Positions 36,405 to 46,067 of a stretch of 48,970 nucleotides of DNA are shown here, piece after piece. The stretch is taken from the NCBI GenBank assembly GCA_007133195.1, contig SLNH01000166.1, forward strand, positions 1 through 48,970, given 5' to 3'. The notes beneath the pieces are model-generated. The model did not search any database. It was given only the letters and a program-made list of their open reading frames with translations, and had not been told where the DNA came from. The stretch comes from Nannocystineae bacterium (GTDB taxonomy: Bacteria; Myxococcota_A; Polyangia; Haliangiales; Haliangiaceae). Made by a program: the position numbers and the translations under genes. Within the stretch, counting starts at the first letter, position 1. Every line of letters begins with the position of its first letter.

Positions 36405-37502
36405 TCACTCCGCCGAATGGGTGAGAAACGGGACCAGGTGGTCGAGAAACGCCGCGGGCTGTTCGACCTGGGGCGAGTGCCCGCAGTCGGGGATCACCGC
36501 CTCGGTGGCGACGCCGCCGCGCGCCCGGTAGCGATCCAAAACCGACCGGATCTGGCTCACCATCGGCTGCGGCGGGTAGACGTCGTCGCCGGGCCAGCCG
36601 GGCACGGCGCCGAGTTTACCGAGATAGCCCAGGTCGAACAGCGAGGTGTCGGAGATGATCGCGTCGTCCTCGCCGCGAATCCACAGGATGGGCGGCCGCG
36701 CCTTTGCTTCTGCGATGCCGTCCAGGCGGGTGTATTTGGGTGAGATGGCGTTGTTCATCCCGCGGGTGCCGGGGGCCACGCCGGGCCAGTTTTCCGATGA
36801 TGTTTGATCGCCCGGGTAGTGGTCGTCGCCGATGCGCGTGGTGAGCACCGAGTCGAGGAGCGTGGCCTCGTCGTCGGGATGCGCCGCGCTGGGGGCGCGC
36901 TTCATGAAGCAGGTAAAGAGCACGTTTTTCGGTGACGCCTGGTCTTCGCCGGTGCGATCGCCGTCCGCGATCCGGCGCGCGAACTCGGGGTTGGCCGTAC
37001 CGCCGCCCGAGCCGGCGAAGTCGGCGAAGCACGGCGTGCCGGCTTCGTCCTTGGTGCCGCCGAAGCCGTACGGCGACATGGGATCGACGAGCACCAAGGC
37101 GCCCACCCGTTCTGGGTAATCGAGCGCGTAACGCAGCGCGATCCCGCCGCCGACCGAGTGTCCGACGAGCAGCAGTTTTCGCTGGTCGTCCGCGGCGCCG
37201 GCGCCGTCTTGCGCCTGGACGAGCGCGCGTATGTCGTCGGCGAAGTCGCCGAGGCCGCGGGTGGCGTCGATGGGGAGCGCTTCGGTCGCGCCGAACCCGC
37301 GAAGGTCTGGGGCGAGCGCGCGAAACCTCGGCGGCAGGGCCGCCAGCGTGGAGCTCCAAAACCGCGAGTCGGAACAGTTGCCGTGGATGAACACCGCAGG
37401 CCAGCCGTCCGGCGGGCCGGCCACGCGCACGTTCATGGAAAGCCGCGAAGTCTTCACCTCGCGCGTCTCGACGCTTTGCTTCGATTCAGCGGTCATGGTC
37501 AT
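36405..37502 (-). CDS. Cytosolic alpha/beta-hydrolase
   Basis: 365 residues, alpha/beta-hydrolase without a signal peptide. HGNCSDSRFW is the oxyanion region, LLLVGHSVGGGIALRYA the GxSxG nucleophile elbow, WIRGEDDAII supplies the acid and VIPDCGHSPQVEQP the histidine, so the triad is complete. A ~100-residue insertion (FGGTKDEAGTP to YTRLDG) forms a large cap over the site, possibly for a long acyl substrate. Its substrate is unknown; its neighbours suggest acyl esters or acyl thioesters. GGGAG precedes ATG 37502, which overlaps the tetR stop by 4 bases; the KAS III gene begins 3 bases after its own stop. Confidence 0.85.
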   Translation of the reverse strand: MTMTAESKQSVETREVKTSRLSMNVRVAGPPDGWPAVFIHGNCSDSRFWSSTLAALPPRFRALAPDLRGFGATEALPIDATRGLGDFADDIRALVQAQDGAGAADDQRKLLLVGHSVGGGIALRYALDYPERVGALVLVDPMSPYGFGGTKDEAGTPCFADFAGSGGGTANPEFARRIADGDRTGEDQASPKNVLFTCFMKRAPSAAHPDDEATLLDSVLTTRIGDDHYPGDQTSSENWPGVAPGTRGMNNAISPKYTRLDGIAEAKARPPILWIRGEDDAIISDTSLFDLGYLGKLGAVPGWPGDDVYPPQPMVSQIRSVLDRYRARGGVATEAVIPDCGHSPQVEQPAAFLDHLVPFLTHSAE

Positions 37503-38176
37503 TTTGCTCCCTTGAGCGCGCGCGGCGCCACGATCCTCGTGCGGTCTTCGCGGCCAGGCGGACCGCGTTTTTCCGGATCCATCCCACCGCGGATCAGATC
37601 CATCGCGTCTTCGGTGAGCCCGTCGATATCGGGCTCTTCCTCCCAGAGCACCCACCTCATGCCGAGAAAGTCGCCGATGCCCATGAGCGCCCACGCGAGC
37701 CTCTCCGGAGCCATCTGGCGAATCTCGCCGCGATCCATCGCGCGGCGAAGACCGCGGGCGTAGGCGGAGGCTAGGCGGTCGTAATAGGCGCGATAGGTCG
37801 GCTCGTCCACGAACTCGGCTTGGCGCACGATCCGGTAAAGGTCGCGGTGCTCGGCCGTGAATCGGAAGAACGCTCGGAACCCCTCGCGCTCGATCTCGAG
37901 CCGGTCGCGAAGCTGCTCCGTCGCCGCCGCGATCGCGCGCCGAAGCTCGTCGCCGAGCTTGTCTACGAGCGCCAGGTACACCGAGCGCTTGTCGCGAAAG
38001 TGCAAGTAAAACGTGCCGTGCGCCACGCCGGCCAGCCGCGTGATGTCCGCGATCGACGCCCGCTCGTAGCCGTTTTCGCCGAACACGCGCTCGGCGGCGC
38101 GAAACAGCGCCTCTCGGGTGCGGCGCGCCTTCGGCGTAACCGGCGCGGGGCCGGCGGTGACTGACGACTGATTCAT
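37499..38176 (-). CDS. TetR-family transcriptional regulator
   Basis: 225 residues. The N-terminal TetR helix-turn-helix reads ALFRAAERVFGENGY, then ASIADITRLAGVAHGTFYLHF. The ligand domain (~80-200) shows no motif that fixes the effector; many relatives sense acyl-CoA or fatty acids. It is the first gene of the operon and overlaps the hydrolase gene by 4 bases (ATGA), so it controls its own operon most simply. An 18-bp palindrome overlaps its own start codon and should be its operator. Confidence 0.9.
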   Translation of the reverse strand: MNQSSVTAGPAPVTPKARRTREALFRAAERVFGENGYERASIADITRLAGVAHGTFYLHFRDKRSVYLALVDKLGDELRRAIAAATEQLRDRLEIEREGFRAFFRFTAEHRDLYRIVRQAEFVDEPTYRAYYDRLASAYARGLRRAMDRGEIRQMAPERLAWALMGIGDFLGMRWVLWEEEPDIDGLTEDAMDLIRGGMDPEKRGPPGREDRTRIVAPRALKGAK

Positions 38177-38184
38177 GAGTCAGT
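38167..38184. promoter_or_regulatory. Candidate TetR operator over the tetR start codon
   Basis: ACTGA (38167-38171) and TCAGT (38180-38184) flank palindromic TCATGA (38173-38178); one position on each side (38172/38179) does not pair. The initiation codon lies inside (38176-38174). Another half-site-like ACTGACGACTGA overlaps the coding side. Size and symmetry fit TetR operators; binding would block transcription or initiation. Confidence 0.6.
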
Positions 38185-38352
38185 TTTTTCTAGAGGTAGG
38201 AGGGGAGCGCTGTCAAGAGCAGTTTTCAGGACCCGGCCTCAGCCTGTGGTCCGACTCCGGATCCGGGGGCCGGGCACGCGCCGGATGCGCCGCGGATCGC
38301 TCGTCGGGCGACCGCGGCGGTGATCAGGTAGTAGAAACGAGGACCGGGCCCG

Positions 38353-39339
38353 TTAAGCGACCGGGCCGTGGCCGCCCTCGCCGGCGGGCGCGTCCCCCGC
38401 CCCCGCCCCCGCGGCCGAGCGCTCGAGCCAGGCCAAAAGCTCGGCCGTCACCGCCTCGCGCTGAACATCGTTTAGCATCTCGTGCCGGCCGCCGTCGTAG
38501 AGCCTCAGCGTGCAGGGAACGCCCGCTCGGCCCAGCTCGCGCGCGATGCGCTCGGCGGCGGCGCCGGAAAAGCCCACCGGATCGGCTTTCCCAGCGAACA
38601 CGTACACGGGGGACGCTTCGCTGAGCTTGCGGATGTTTTCGCGACTGAAAGCCGCGAGAATGCCCCGGAACAGATCTCGGTAAAACGCGCGGGTGAAGAC
38701 GAAACCGCAGGCCGGATCTCGCGCGTACGCATCCACTTCGGCGGGATCGCCCGACAGCCAGTCGAACGGCGTCCGCCGCGGCCGAAATTTCAGCTTCGCG
38801 GGCGCGGACCACAGGGCGTCGATTCCCGGGCTCATGCCGGCCTCGCCCAAAACACCGCCCGCGACGCGGGACAGGACGGCCATCGCCACGAGCGGCGCAC
38901 GGGGGCCTCCGGGCGGGCCCGAGATGATGAGCCCGCTCGGCGACAGCCCGCGCAGGCCCGCCGCGCGGAGCACGAGCGCTGCGCCCATGCTGTGCCCGAA
39001 CAGCCAGCGGGGTGCGCCCGGGTAGCGCTCGCCAAGCTCCGCGTGAAGCGACGCGATGTCGTCCGCCATGCGGTGAAACGCGTCTTCGCCGGCAAACTGG
39101 CCCAGGGCCTGTGGATCGGTTTGGCCGTGGCCGCGGTGGTCGTTTGCGACCACGGCGAAGCCGCGACTCGTGAGCGCCGCGGCGACGCGCTCGTAGCGGC
39201 GCGCGTGCTCCGCCATGCCGTGCGCGATCTGCACGACGCCCCGGGCTCGCTCGCGCGCCGGTTCCCAGCTGTAAAGCTTGAGCTCCTTGCCGTCAGGCGC
39301 CGTATGAAATCCCTCTCGAGCTCGCATGGCCAGGTGCAT
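38353..39339 (-). CDS. Monoacylglycerol-lipase-like alpha/beta-hydrolase
   Basis: About 328 residues, serine-aminopeptidase S33/monoglyceride lipase type. VVQIAHGMAEHARRYERVA is the hallmark HG region, NDHRGHGQTDP follows, GHSMGAALVLRAAG holds the nucleophile, VFAGKADPVG the acid and YDGGRHEMLND the histidine. It likely hydrolyses monoacylglycerol or lysophospholipid in the cytosol; no signal peptide is seen. ATG at 39339 and 39327 are both possible. It follows the TetR operon promoter region on the same strand but ends before it, so it is a separate unit, divergent from the PilZ gene. Confidence 0.88.
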   Translation of the reverse strand: MHLAMRAREGFHTAPDGKELKLYSWEPARERARGVVQIAHGMAEHARRYERVAAALTSRGFAVVANDHRGHGQTDPQALGQFAGEDAFHRMADDIASLHAELGERYPGAPRWLFGHSMGAALVLRAAGLRGLSPSGLIISGPPGGPRAPLVAMAVLSRVAGGVLGEAGMSPGIDALWSAPAKLKFRPRRTPFDWLSGDPAEVDAYARDPACGFVFTRAFYRDLFRGILAAFSRENIRKLSEASPVYVFAGKADPVGFSGAAAERIARELGRAGVPCTLRLYDGGRHEMLNDVQREAVTAELLAWLERSAAGAGAGDAPAGEGGHGPVA

Positions 39340-39519
39340 CCATACCACGCTGGGCGCTTTGCCGGGGCTCGGCCGCGCCCCTCCCGCGCCCGAATTTTTC
39401 ACGTGTTTTCGACATTTGGCGAGCGGCGCCGGCGCGCGCGAAACGCTTTGACACCCGTCACATCGGCAAAGTAGCCTGTGGCCTGCCCGGATGCGTCCCA
39501 AAGCGGCAGGGAGTAAGAA

Positions 39520-39873
39520 GTGAGCCCCAAGGCCGACAGGCGCGGCACCGCCAGGATCCGCGTGAAACTCCACGCCCGCTATCGCTCCGATTCGGTGCTC
39601 CTCGACGGCTGGGTCGAGAACCTGAGCTCGGGAGGGCTGTTTTTACGTTCAGATTTCGTCGACGCGGCCGGCCGGCGCGCCTCCCTTAGGCTGACGCTGC
39701 CCGGTGAGCCGGCGCCGATCCACGCTGAAGTCGAGGTGGTGCGGGTGCACGCCGAATTGTCCGAACCGGGAATGGGAATCCGGTTCGTGGACATCAGCCC
39801 TCGCGAGCGGAGGCGGCTGGCGAACTTCATGATCGAGCGCCACCACGAAGCCCACCTCGCCGGGCACGTGTAA
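39520..39873 (+). CDS. Single-domain PilZ protein
   Basis: 117 residues, essentially one PilZ domain. The c-di-GMP motifs are present: RRGTARIRV (RxxxR) near residue 8, and NLSSGGLFLRSD ((D/N)xSxxG) near 36; GMGIRFVDISPRERRRL ends the domain. Single PilZ proteins act as c-di-GMP adaptors for motility or envelope machinery. Start is GTG at 39520 with AGGGAG upstream. It is followed by zapA 69 bases later on the same strand; the intergenic region to the left is shared with the divergent lipase. Confidence 0.9.
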   Translation: MSPKADRRGTARIRVKLHARYRSDSVLLDGWVENLSSGGLFLRSDFVDAAGRRASLRLTLPGEPAPIHAEVEVVRVHAELSEPGMGIRFVDISPRERRRLANFMIERHHEAHLAGHV

Positions 39874-39942
39874 CCCCGCACACGTCCGGTCCGCGGTGCC
39901 GCAAGAGCGACGCCGCGCCTTGATGATGAGGGCGGCGCCAGT

Positions 39943-40311
39943 ATGATGGCCCGCGTGACGCGCTCTGTCAGGGTGACCATCGCCGGCACCACCTTCTCGC
40001 TGCGCACCGACGCGAGCCGCCGATACGTTCGCGAACTGGCCTCGTTCGTGGACGCGCGCATGGATGCCGCGCGCCACAGCGGCCGCGCCGTGACCTCGCA
40101 GGCGACCGCGCTGCTCACCACGATGACCATCGCAGACGAGCTATTCCAGTCGCAGCGCGACCACGCCGAGCTCAAGCGACGCGTGCGCGAAAAGTCGAAT
40201 ACGATCCTGCGCTACTTGCGCGCGGAGGAGGCAATCGGCGACGCCGATCCCGCACGGGACGAGGCGACCGAGAGCATCGTCTCGCAGGCCGATGACTCCG
40301 AACCGCCATGA
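39943..40311 (+). CDS. zapA: Cell-division protein ZapA
   Basis: 122 residues: N-terminal RVTIAGTTFSLRTDAS fold (~8-60, with RYVRELASFVDARM) and a coiled coil to ~105, then a charged tail. ZapA bundles FtsZ filaments at midcell. The second ATG at 39946 is an alternative start. It begins the zapA - 5-FCL - rny series on the plus strand, a common bacterial order in which 6S RNA sometimes lies between the first two. Confidence 0.88.
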   Translation: MMARVTRSVRVTIAGTTFSLRTDASRRYVRELASFVDARMDAARHSGRAVTSQATALLTTMTIADELFQSQRDHAELKRRVREKSNTILRYLRAEEAIGDADPARDEATESIVSQADDSEPP

Positions 40312-40429
40312 CCAGGCCCGAGGTCGATCAGATCGCGGGCCGAGATCGGGCCGAGATCGTCGCCGACCGGCCCGCGCGCAATTCTGAAATCCCGAGGGGG
40401 CTTTCGCAAAGGCCCCGCCATCCGAGCGT
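40312..40429 (+). other. zapA to 5-FCL gap with short repeats and a hairpin
   Basis: The gap contains a direct repeat (GGGCCGAGATC twice, about 40338-40360) and an imperfect hairpin GGGGGCTTT/AAAGGCCCC around 40397-40418 without T-run. In proteobacteria this gap may hold 6S RNA, but 118 bases is short and no 6S consensus is clear to me. Confidence 0.3.
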
Positions 40430-41071
40430 ATGCAACAACGTGTGATATCTTCGCTCCCGAGCGAACCCGATGCCGTGTTCAAGGCGAAACAGGACCTGCG
40501 CCGCACCATGCGCACCCAGCGCACGCGCATCGACGGTTTGTTGCGCGAGCGTGCGGCCAGCGCGGCGGCCGACAACCTCGCCGCCCTGGTCCGAGCGAGC
40601 GGCGCGCGGGTGGTCTCGCTTTACGCGGCCACACGCCACGAGCTCAGCACCGACCCGGCGGCGGGCCTACTGCGCGGCGCCGGCATCACGCTGGCGTATC
40701 CCCGCATCGAGCGCACCGGCCGCCGCCTCGCCTTTCACAGCGTGCCGGGCCCGGAGGCCCTGTCGCCCGGGACGTTCGGAATTTCCGAACCGGCGCCTAC
40801 CATGCCGCGGGTCCGCGTCGAGCAGATCGATCTCTTCGTGCTCCCCGGCCTCGCGTTTGACACCCGCGGCGCTCGACTCGGGTGGGGGCAGGGGTACTAC
40901 GATCGGGTCCTCGCCGACAACCAGCGCGCCGTGCGGGTCGGCTTTGCGTTCGAGGCTCAGCTCGTGAGCTATACGCCTTGCACGAAGCGAGACGTCCCCA
41001 TGGACCACATCGTGAGCGAATGCAGGACCTTTCACTGTCGGAGCTACGACGCATGGAGCGTCGTCCCCTGA
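40430..41071 (+). CDS. 5-formyltetrahydrofolate cyclo-ligase
   Basis: 213 residues. It converts 5-formyl-THF to 5,10-methenyl-THF with ATP. The N-terminus has KQDLRRTMRTQRTRID (conserved K-x2-LR motif), LYAATRHELSTDPAA, and the active-site LFVLPGLAFDTRGARLGWGQGYYD is kept, with the usual G-x-GxGYYDR (GWGQGYYDR). The C-terminus has the typical VPMDHIVSE (D-x2-v-tE). Start is ATG at 40430. It is followed by rny after 36 bases. Confidence 0.93.
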   Translation: MQQRVISSLPSEPDAVFKAKQDLRRTMRTQRTRIDGLLRERAASAAADNLAALVRASGARVVSLYAATRHELSTDPAAGLLRGAGITLAYPRIERTGRRLAFHSVPGPEALSPGTFGISEPAPTMPRVRVEQIDLFVLPGLAFDTRGARLGWGQGYYDRVLADNQRAVRVGFAFEAQLVSYTPCTKRDVPMDHIVSECRTFHCRSYDAWSVVP

Positions 41072-41107
41072 TCGTGGCGGCCCCCGGCGCTGACCTAAAC
41101 TAGGTTC

Positions 41108-42670
<1,563 letters not shown>

Positions 42671-43027
42671 GCGATCACCACGACGCCGGGTCGCCCGCCG
42701 GCGAGGCGTCGCGCGGATAGAACCGCTCGCTTGCCGGCGCGCCGCGCGTGCTCGCCTCGCGAGGGGCCGACAACTTGCCCTCCTCGGCTCCCGCGCGCTA
42801 GTGTACGGACCAGGTAAGTTGATTCCCCAGACAGCGTGGTTCGCAGGGGGCCTGCCAAGCGCTCCGCCGAAGGAAACGCCGGCCGGCTATTCGTGGAGAA
42901 CGTGCGCAGCCAGGTTCCTGAGACCAAGCTGGACCGGCAATGTGCGTGGTCCGGGCGCGAGGCGCCTTGCGATTTGTGATCTGCCTGAGGCCGTGGGCGC
43001 GCCTCGGCGCATCCGTGAGATGTCGAG
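42671..43027. other. Noncoding interval before tyrS
   Basis: Frames on both strands lack coding signals. It should hold the tyrS promoter: TTGCCC at 42775-42780 and TAGTGT at 42799-42804, 18 bases apart, is the best sigma-70-like pair I see, unproven. No T-box or tRNA is recognisable. Confidence 0.35.
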
Positions 43028-44311
43028 ATGTCGATCTTAGCGCAGCTTGAAGAGCGCGGCCTCGTCTACGACGCGACCCATCGCGAGGAGCTCGACGCCC
43101 TCGTGTCGAGGGAGCGCATCGTCTTTTACTCGGGCTTCGATCCCACGAGTTCCAGCCTGCACATCGGGCACCTCGTGCCCGTCGTCCTCATGTCACACCT
43201 TCAGGCCGCGGGGCATAAGCCGGTCGTCCTCGTCGGAGGCGCCACTGGGATGATCGGCGATCCTTCGGGCAAGGGGGAGGAGCGGCAGCTTCTAGACGAG
43301 GACACGCTCGAGCGGAACGTCGATGCCTTCAAGGCGCAACTCTCGCGGTTTCTGCGCTTCGGCGACGGACTGACCGACGCCGAGATCGTGAACAACGCCG
43401 ACTGGTTCCGTCAGATCGGCTTTCTCGAGTTTTTGCGCGACGCCGGCAAGCACCTCACGGTGAATTACATGATGGCCAAGGACTCGGTGCGCGCGCGCCT
43501 GGAAGACCGCGACCATGGCATCAGCTACACCGAGTTCTCTTACATGCTCCTTCAGGCGTACGACTTCGTCCACCTGTCGCGCACGCGGGGGTGCCGTTTG
43601 CAGATCGGCGGCTCCGACCAGTGGGGCAACATCACTGCGGGCACGGAGCTTCAGCGAAAGCTTGGCGGGCCGCCCATCTATGCGATGGTCACGCCTCTGC
43701 TTCTCGACGCGAGCGGTCAGAAGATGGGCAAGACCGCCTCGGGGACGAAACTCTGGCTCGACCCGCAGCTCACCTCCCCCTACGCGTTTTACCAGTACTG
43801 GCTCAACGTCGACGACGCCGACGTGCCCCGGCTCCTGCGCCTGTTTTCGCGCCGGCCGATCGCCGAGGTCGAGGCCTCGATCGCCGAGCACGCCCAGCAG
43901 CCCGACAAGCGGCAGGGGCAGCGCGCGCTCGCGAGCGAGATCACGGCGTGGGTTCACGGACCGGAGGCGGCCGAGCGGGCGGAGAGCGCGAGCCGCGTCA
44001 TGTTCGGAGGCTCGCTGAGCGCGCTGCGCGACGACGACCTGATGCCGCTTTTGGCTGAGCTCCCCGCGACGCGCCTGTCCCGCGACGAGCTCCACGCGGG
44101 AATCTCGCTCGTGGACCTTTTGGCGCGGACCGGGCTCGCGAAATCGAAGGGGGCCGCGCGGCGCCTCGTCGCGGGCGGAGGCGTGTACGTAAACAATCGC
44201 CGGGAAGGCGAGGATCGCCCGCTAACGACCGACGATCTCGCGACGGAGTCGATGCTCGTCCTCCGCGCCGGGAAAAAGAGCTACCACATCGTACAGGTGG
44301 GCGAGCGGTAG
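43028..44311 (+). CDS. tyrS: Tyrosyl-tRNA synthetase
   Basis: 427 residues, TyrRS type 1. The class I HIGH motif is in SSLHIGHLVPVV; the KMSKS loop reads GQKMGKTASGTK; tyrosine-binding residues are in FYSGFDPTSS and LQIGGSDQWGNI. The C-terminal ~75 are an S4-like RNA-binding domain (GAARRLVAGGGVYVNN). ATG at 43028 with GAGAT upstream; an ATG nine bases before is possible. It converges with the DUF3618 gene, leaving only 11 bases between stops. Confidence 0.96.
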   Translation: MSILAQLEERGLVYDATHREELDALVSRERIVFYSGFDPTSSSLHIGHLVPVVLMSHLQAAGHKPVVLVGGATGMIGDPSGKGEERQLLDEDTLERNVDAFKAQLSRFLRFGDGLTDAEIVNNADWFRQIGFLEFLRDAGKHLTVNYMMAKDSVRARLEDRDHGISYTEFSYMLLQAYDFVHLSRTRGCRLQIGGSDQWGNITAGTELQRKLGGPPIYAMVTPLLLDASGQKMGKTASGTKLWLDPQLTSPYAFYQYWLNVDDADVPRLLRLFSRRPIAEVEASIAEHAQQPDKRQGQRALASEITAWVHGPEAAERAESASRVMFGGSLSALRDDDLMPLLAELPATRLSRDELHAGISLVDLLARTGLAKSKGAARRLVAGGGVYVNNRREGEDRPLTTDDLATESMLVLRAGKKSYHIVQVGER

Positions 44312-44322
44312 CGGGCGGCTCG

Positions 44323-45060
44323 TTAGGCGCCGCCGTCCGTGCGCTCCGTCCTGCCGTTCCCGCGCGGCGCGTCCCCTTCTAGGCCTCGCCGGACTCCTTC
44401 CGCCGCCCCGCGCGCGGCGTCGGCGGCGCCGTGGGCGACCTCCTCGATGGACGCCTCGATGGACGCCTCGGCCCGGCCGCCGATAATGCGCTCCTCCGTC
44501 CGCGAGCGCGGGACGCTCGCCGCGACCGCCGCGCCGGCGAACAGGCCGGCCACCGCCAACAGCACGGGGTACTCGCGGGCAGCTTCCCGCGCCTTCTCGG
44601 CGCCTCGGCGCGGAGCGTCGCGCACCTGGCCGTCGCCTCCGGCCCTTTCCTTGGCTCCTTGGGCCCTCTCCTTAGCACCTTGGGCCATGCTCTTGGCCCC
44701 GCCGGCCAGATGTTTGGCTTCACCAGCCGCTGACGAACTGGTCTCCTTCGCGCGCCGCGCGGCGCGCTCCTTGGTCTCGGGACTGAGCATCAGCCAGGTG
44801 AGGCCGACGCCGACGAGCCCCACGGGCACCGGGTTGTCGCGCAGGCTACGACCAAGGCTCGCCGCAAACTCCCCCGGCCCTACGCGGGCGTAATGAAGCG
44901 CCGCGTCCAGCATCTCGCCAGGCGAAAGCGACTCGCCGATCGCTTCGATGGTATGCCGTAGCTCCTCCTGCGTCGCGCGGATTTGCGCCTCGAGCTCGTC
45001 TTTCGTGCGCCCGCCGTCTTGGCGCCCGCCGTTTTGCGTATTCTCGGCGTCTCCCCTCAT
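44323..45060 (-). CDS. DUF3618 membrane protein with GAK-repeat helix
   Basis: 245 residues. The N-terminal ~90 are a DUF3618 module: KDELEAQIRATQEELRHTIE, ESLSPGEMLDAALHY, then a hydrophobic stretch GLVGVGLTWLML. A Lys/Ala/Gly repeat (GAKSMAQGAKERAQGAKERA) spans ~118-140, reminiscent of apolipoprotein-like or LEA-like amphipathic helices. A second hydrophobic helix (YPVLLAVAGLFAGAAVAA) lies at ~164-182. Function unknown; relatives sit in small stress-induced membrane operons. AGGAGGGG precedes ATG 45060. Last gene of a four-gene operon. Confidence 0.82.
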   Translation of the reverse strand: MRGDAENTQNGGRQDGGRTKDELEAQIRATQEELRHTIEAIGESLSPGEMLDAALHYARVGPGEFAASLGRSLRDNPVPVGLVGVGLTWLMLSPETKERAARRAKETSSSAAGEAKHLAGGAKSMAQGAKERAQGAKERAGGDGQVRDAPRRGAEKAREAAREYPVLLAVAGLFAGAAVAASVPRSRTEERIIGGRAEASIEASIEEVAHGAADAARGAAEGVRRGLEGDAPRGNGRTERTDGGA

Positions 45061-45097
45061 GGCCCCTCCTAATGGGTTCACAGATCTCGGGCGCTCG

Positions 45098-45553
45098 TCA
45101 CGTTTCGGGCCCCGGGCGCGGCTGCTCTTCAGCTTCGCCACGACCGGGCTCGGCGCCCACGGTGCCCTTTTTTTCCTCGAGCTCCACGCGCGCGAGATGC
45201 TCGGATCCCGCCCGGTGCTCGACCTGTCGCTCCTCCGGTCGCTCCTCCGGTGGTCCCTCCGGTCGCTCCTCGCCCCGATCGGGCCGCCGCCTCTCGGCGG
45301 TGATCGCGTCACGTGCGCTCTTGGCGAGCCACGCGGCACACACGCCCGCGAGCACGGTGGGGATCGGATTGTCGCGGAACGCCCGTCCGAGGGCTTGAGG
45401 ATAACCACTCGCGCGAGCGCGATCGTAGAGCTCACCCACGAGCTCTCTCGACGTCACGTGATCGCGGATGGCCTCCAGCGTGCGCGAGAGCTCGCGCTCG
45501 TGACCGTGGAGTCGCTCTTCGATCACTTCGATGCGCTGGCTTTCCTTCGTCAT
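45098..45553 (-). CDS. DUF3618-like protein, paralogue of the next gene
   Basis: 151 residues. It repeats the neighbour's plan: ELSRTLEAIRDHVTSREL, then GRAFRDNPIPTVLAGVCAAWL, against GRSLRDNPVPVGLVGVGLTWL in the neighbour. The last ~65 residues are a charged Glu/Arg/Pro tail (RPEGPPEERPEERQVEHR). This points to a tandem duplication followed by divergence of the tails. GAAGGAGG precedes ATG 45553, which overlaps the stop of the holin-like gene by 4 bases. Function unknown. Confidence 0.78.
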   Translation of the reverse strand: MTKESQRIEVIEERLHGHERELSRTLEAIRDHVTSRELVGELYDRARASGYPQALGRAFRDNPIPTVLAGVCAAWLAKSARDAITAERRRPDRGEERPEGPPEERPEERQVEHRAGSEHLARVELEEKKGTVGAEPGRGEAEEQPRPGPET

Positions 45554-46050
45554 CTCAGAGCCTCCTTCGTGGTGCGGCCGATGGAGCGCCCCGACTCGAT
45601 GGTCCGCGTTGGCTTAAGGCTCTCGGGGCTCGACCATCGCCGCGCCAATAGCGCGCCGGCTCCCCCGAGGATGAGCGCGACGACGCCGACCACGAGCGCG
45701 GATAGCCACAGCGGCCACACGATGGCCAGCGCCGCGGCCACAGCAGCGAGCAAGAACAGCACCCCGCCGAAGGCGAGCGCGCCCCCGATCGCGAGCGACG
45801 TGCTCCCGCGCTTGAGCTGCGCGACGTCCTCGGAAAGCTCCGCGCGCGCGAGCGCCGTCTCGTCGCGGACGAGCGTGCTCACCTCGCGTGTGAGATCGGC
45901 GAAGTGCGAAGCGAGCGAGCGCATCGCGCGCGCGCCCTCCTGGACGCGTCCCTCTTCGGCGCCGCGCTCTTCCGGCGCCATGCGGCCGTCGCCCGCCACC
46001 TGTCGCTGACCATTATCGTCCTGTGTCCTGCGTTCCTCTGGACTTGCCAC
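45550..46050 (-). CDS. Phage-holin-X-like/DUF1469 membrane protein
   Basis: 166 residues, Act_Holin-X/DUF1469-like: an amphipathic N-part (SLASHFADLTREVSTLVRDETALARAEL) and two membrane helices (SLAIGGALAFGGVLFLLAAVAAALA and LSALVVGVVALILGGAGALL). Despite the family name these are chromosomal membrane proteins, often in envelope-stress operons; no lysis gene is nearby. It is the second gene of the four-gene unit, overlapping the next by ATGA. Confidence 0.82.
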   Translation of the reverse strand: MASPEERRTQDDNGQRQVAGDGRMAPEERGAEEGRVQEGARAMRSLASHFADLTREVSTLVRDETALARAELSEDVAQLKRGSTSLAIGGALAFGGVLFLLAAVAAALAIVWPLWLSALVVGVVALILGGAGALLARRWSSPESLKPTRTIESGRSIGRTTKEALR

Positions 46051-46067
46051 AGTATCCTCCTGATCCG

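Noticed and set aside
45550-46050. Prophage lysis gene (holin annotation)
   Set aside because: The holin-X family name is misleading; there are no phage genes, integrase or lysin nearby.
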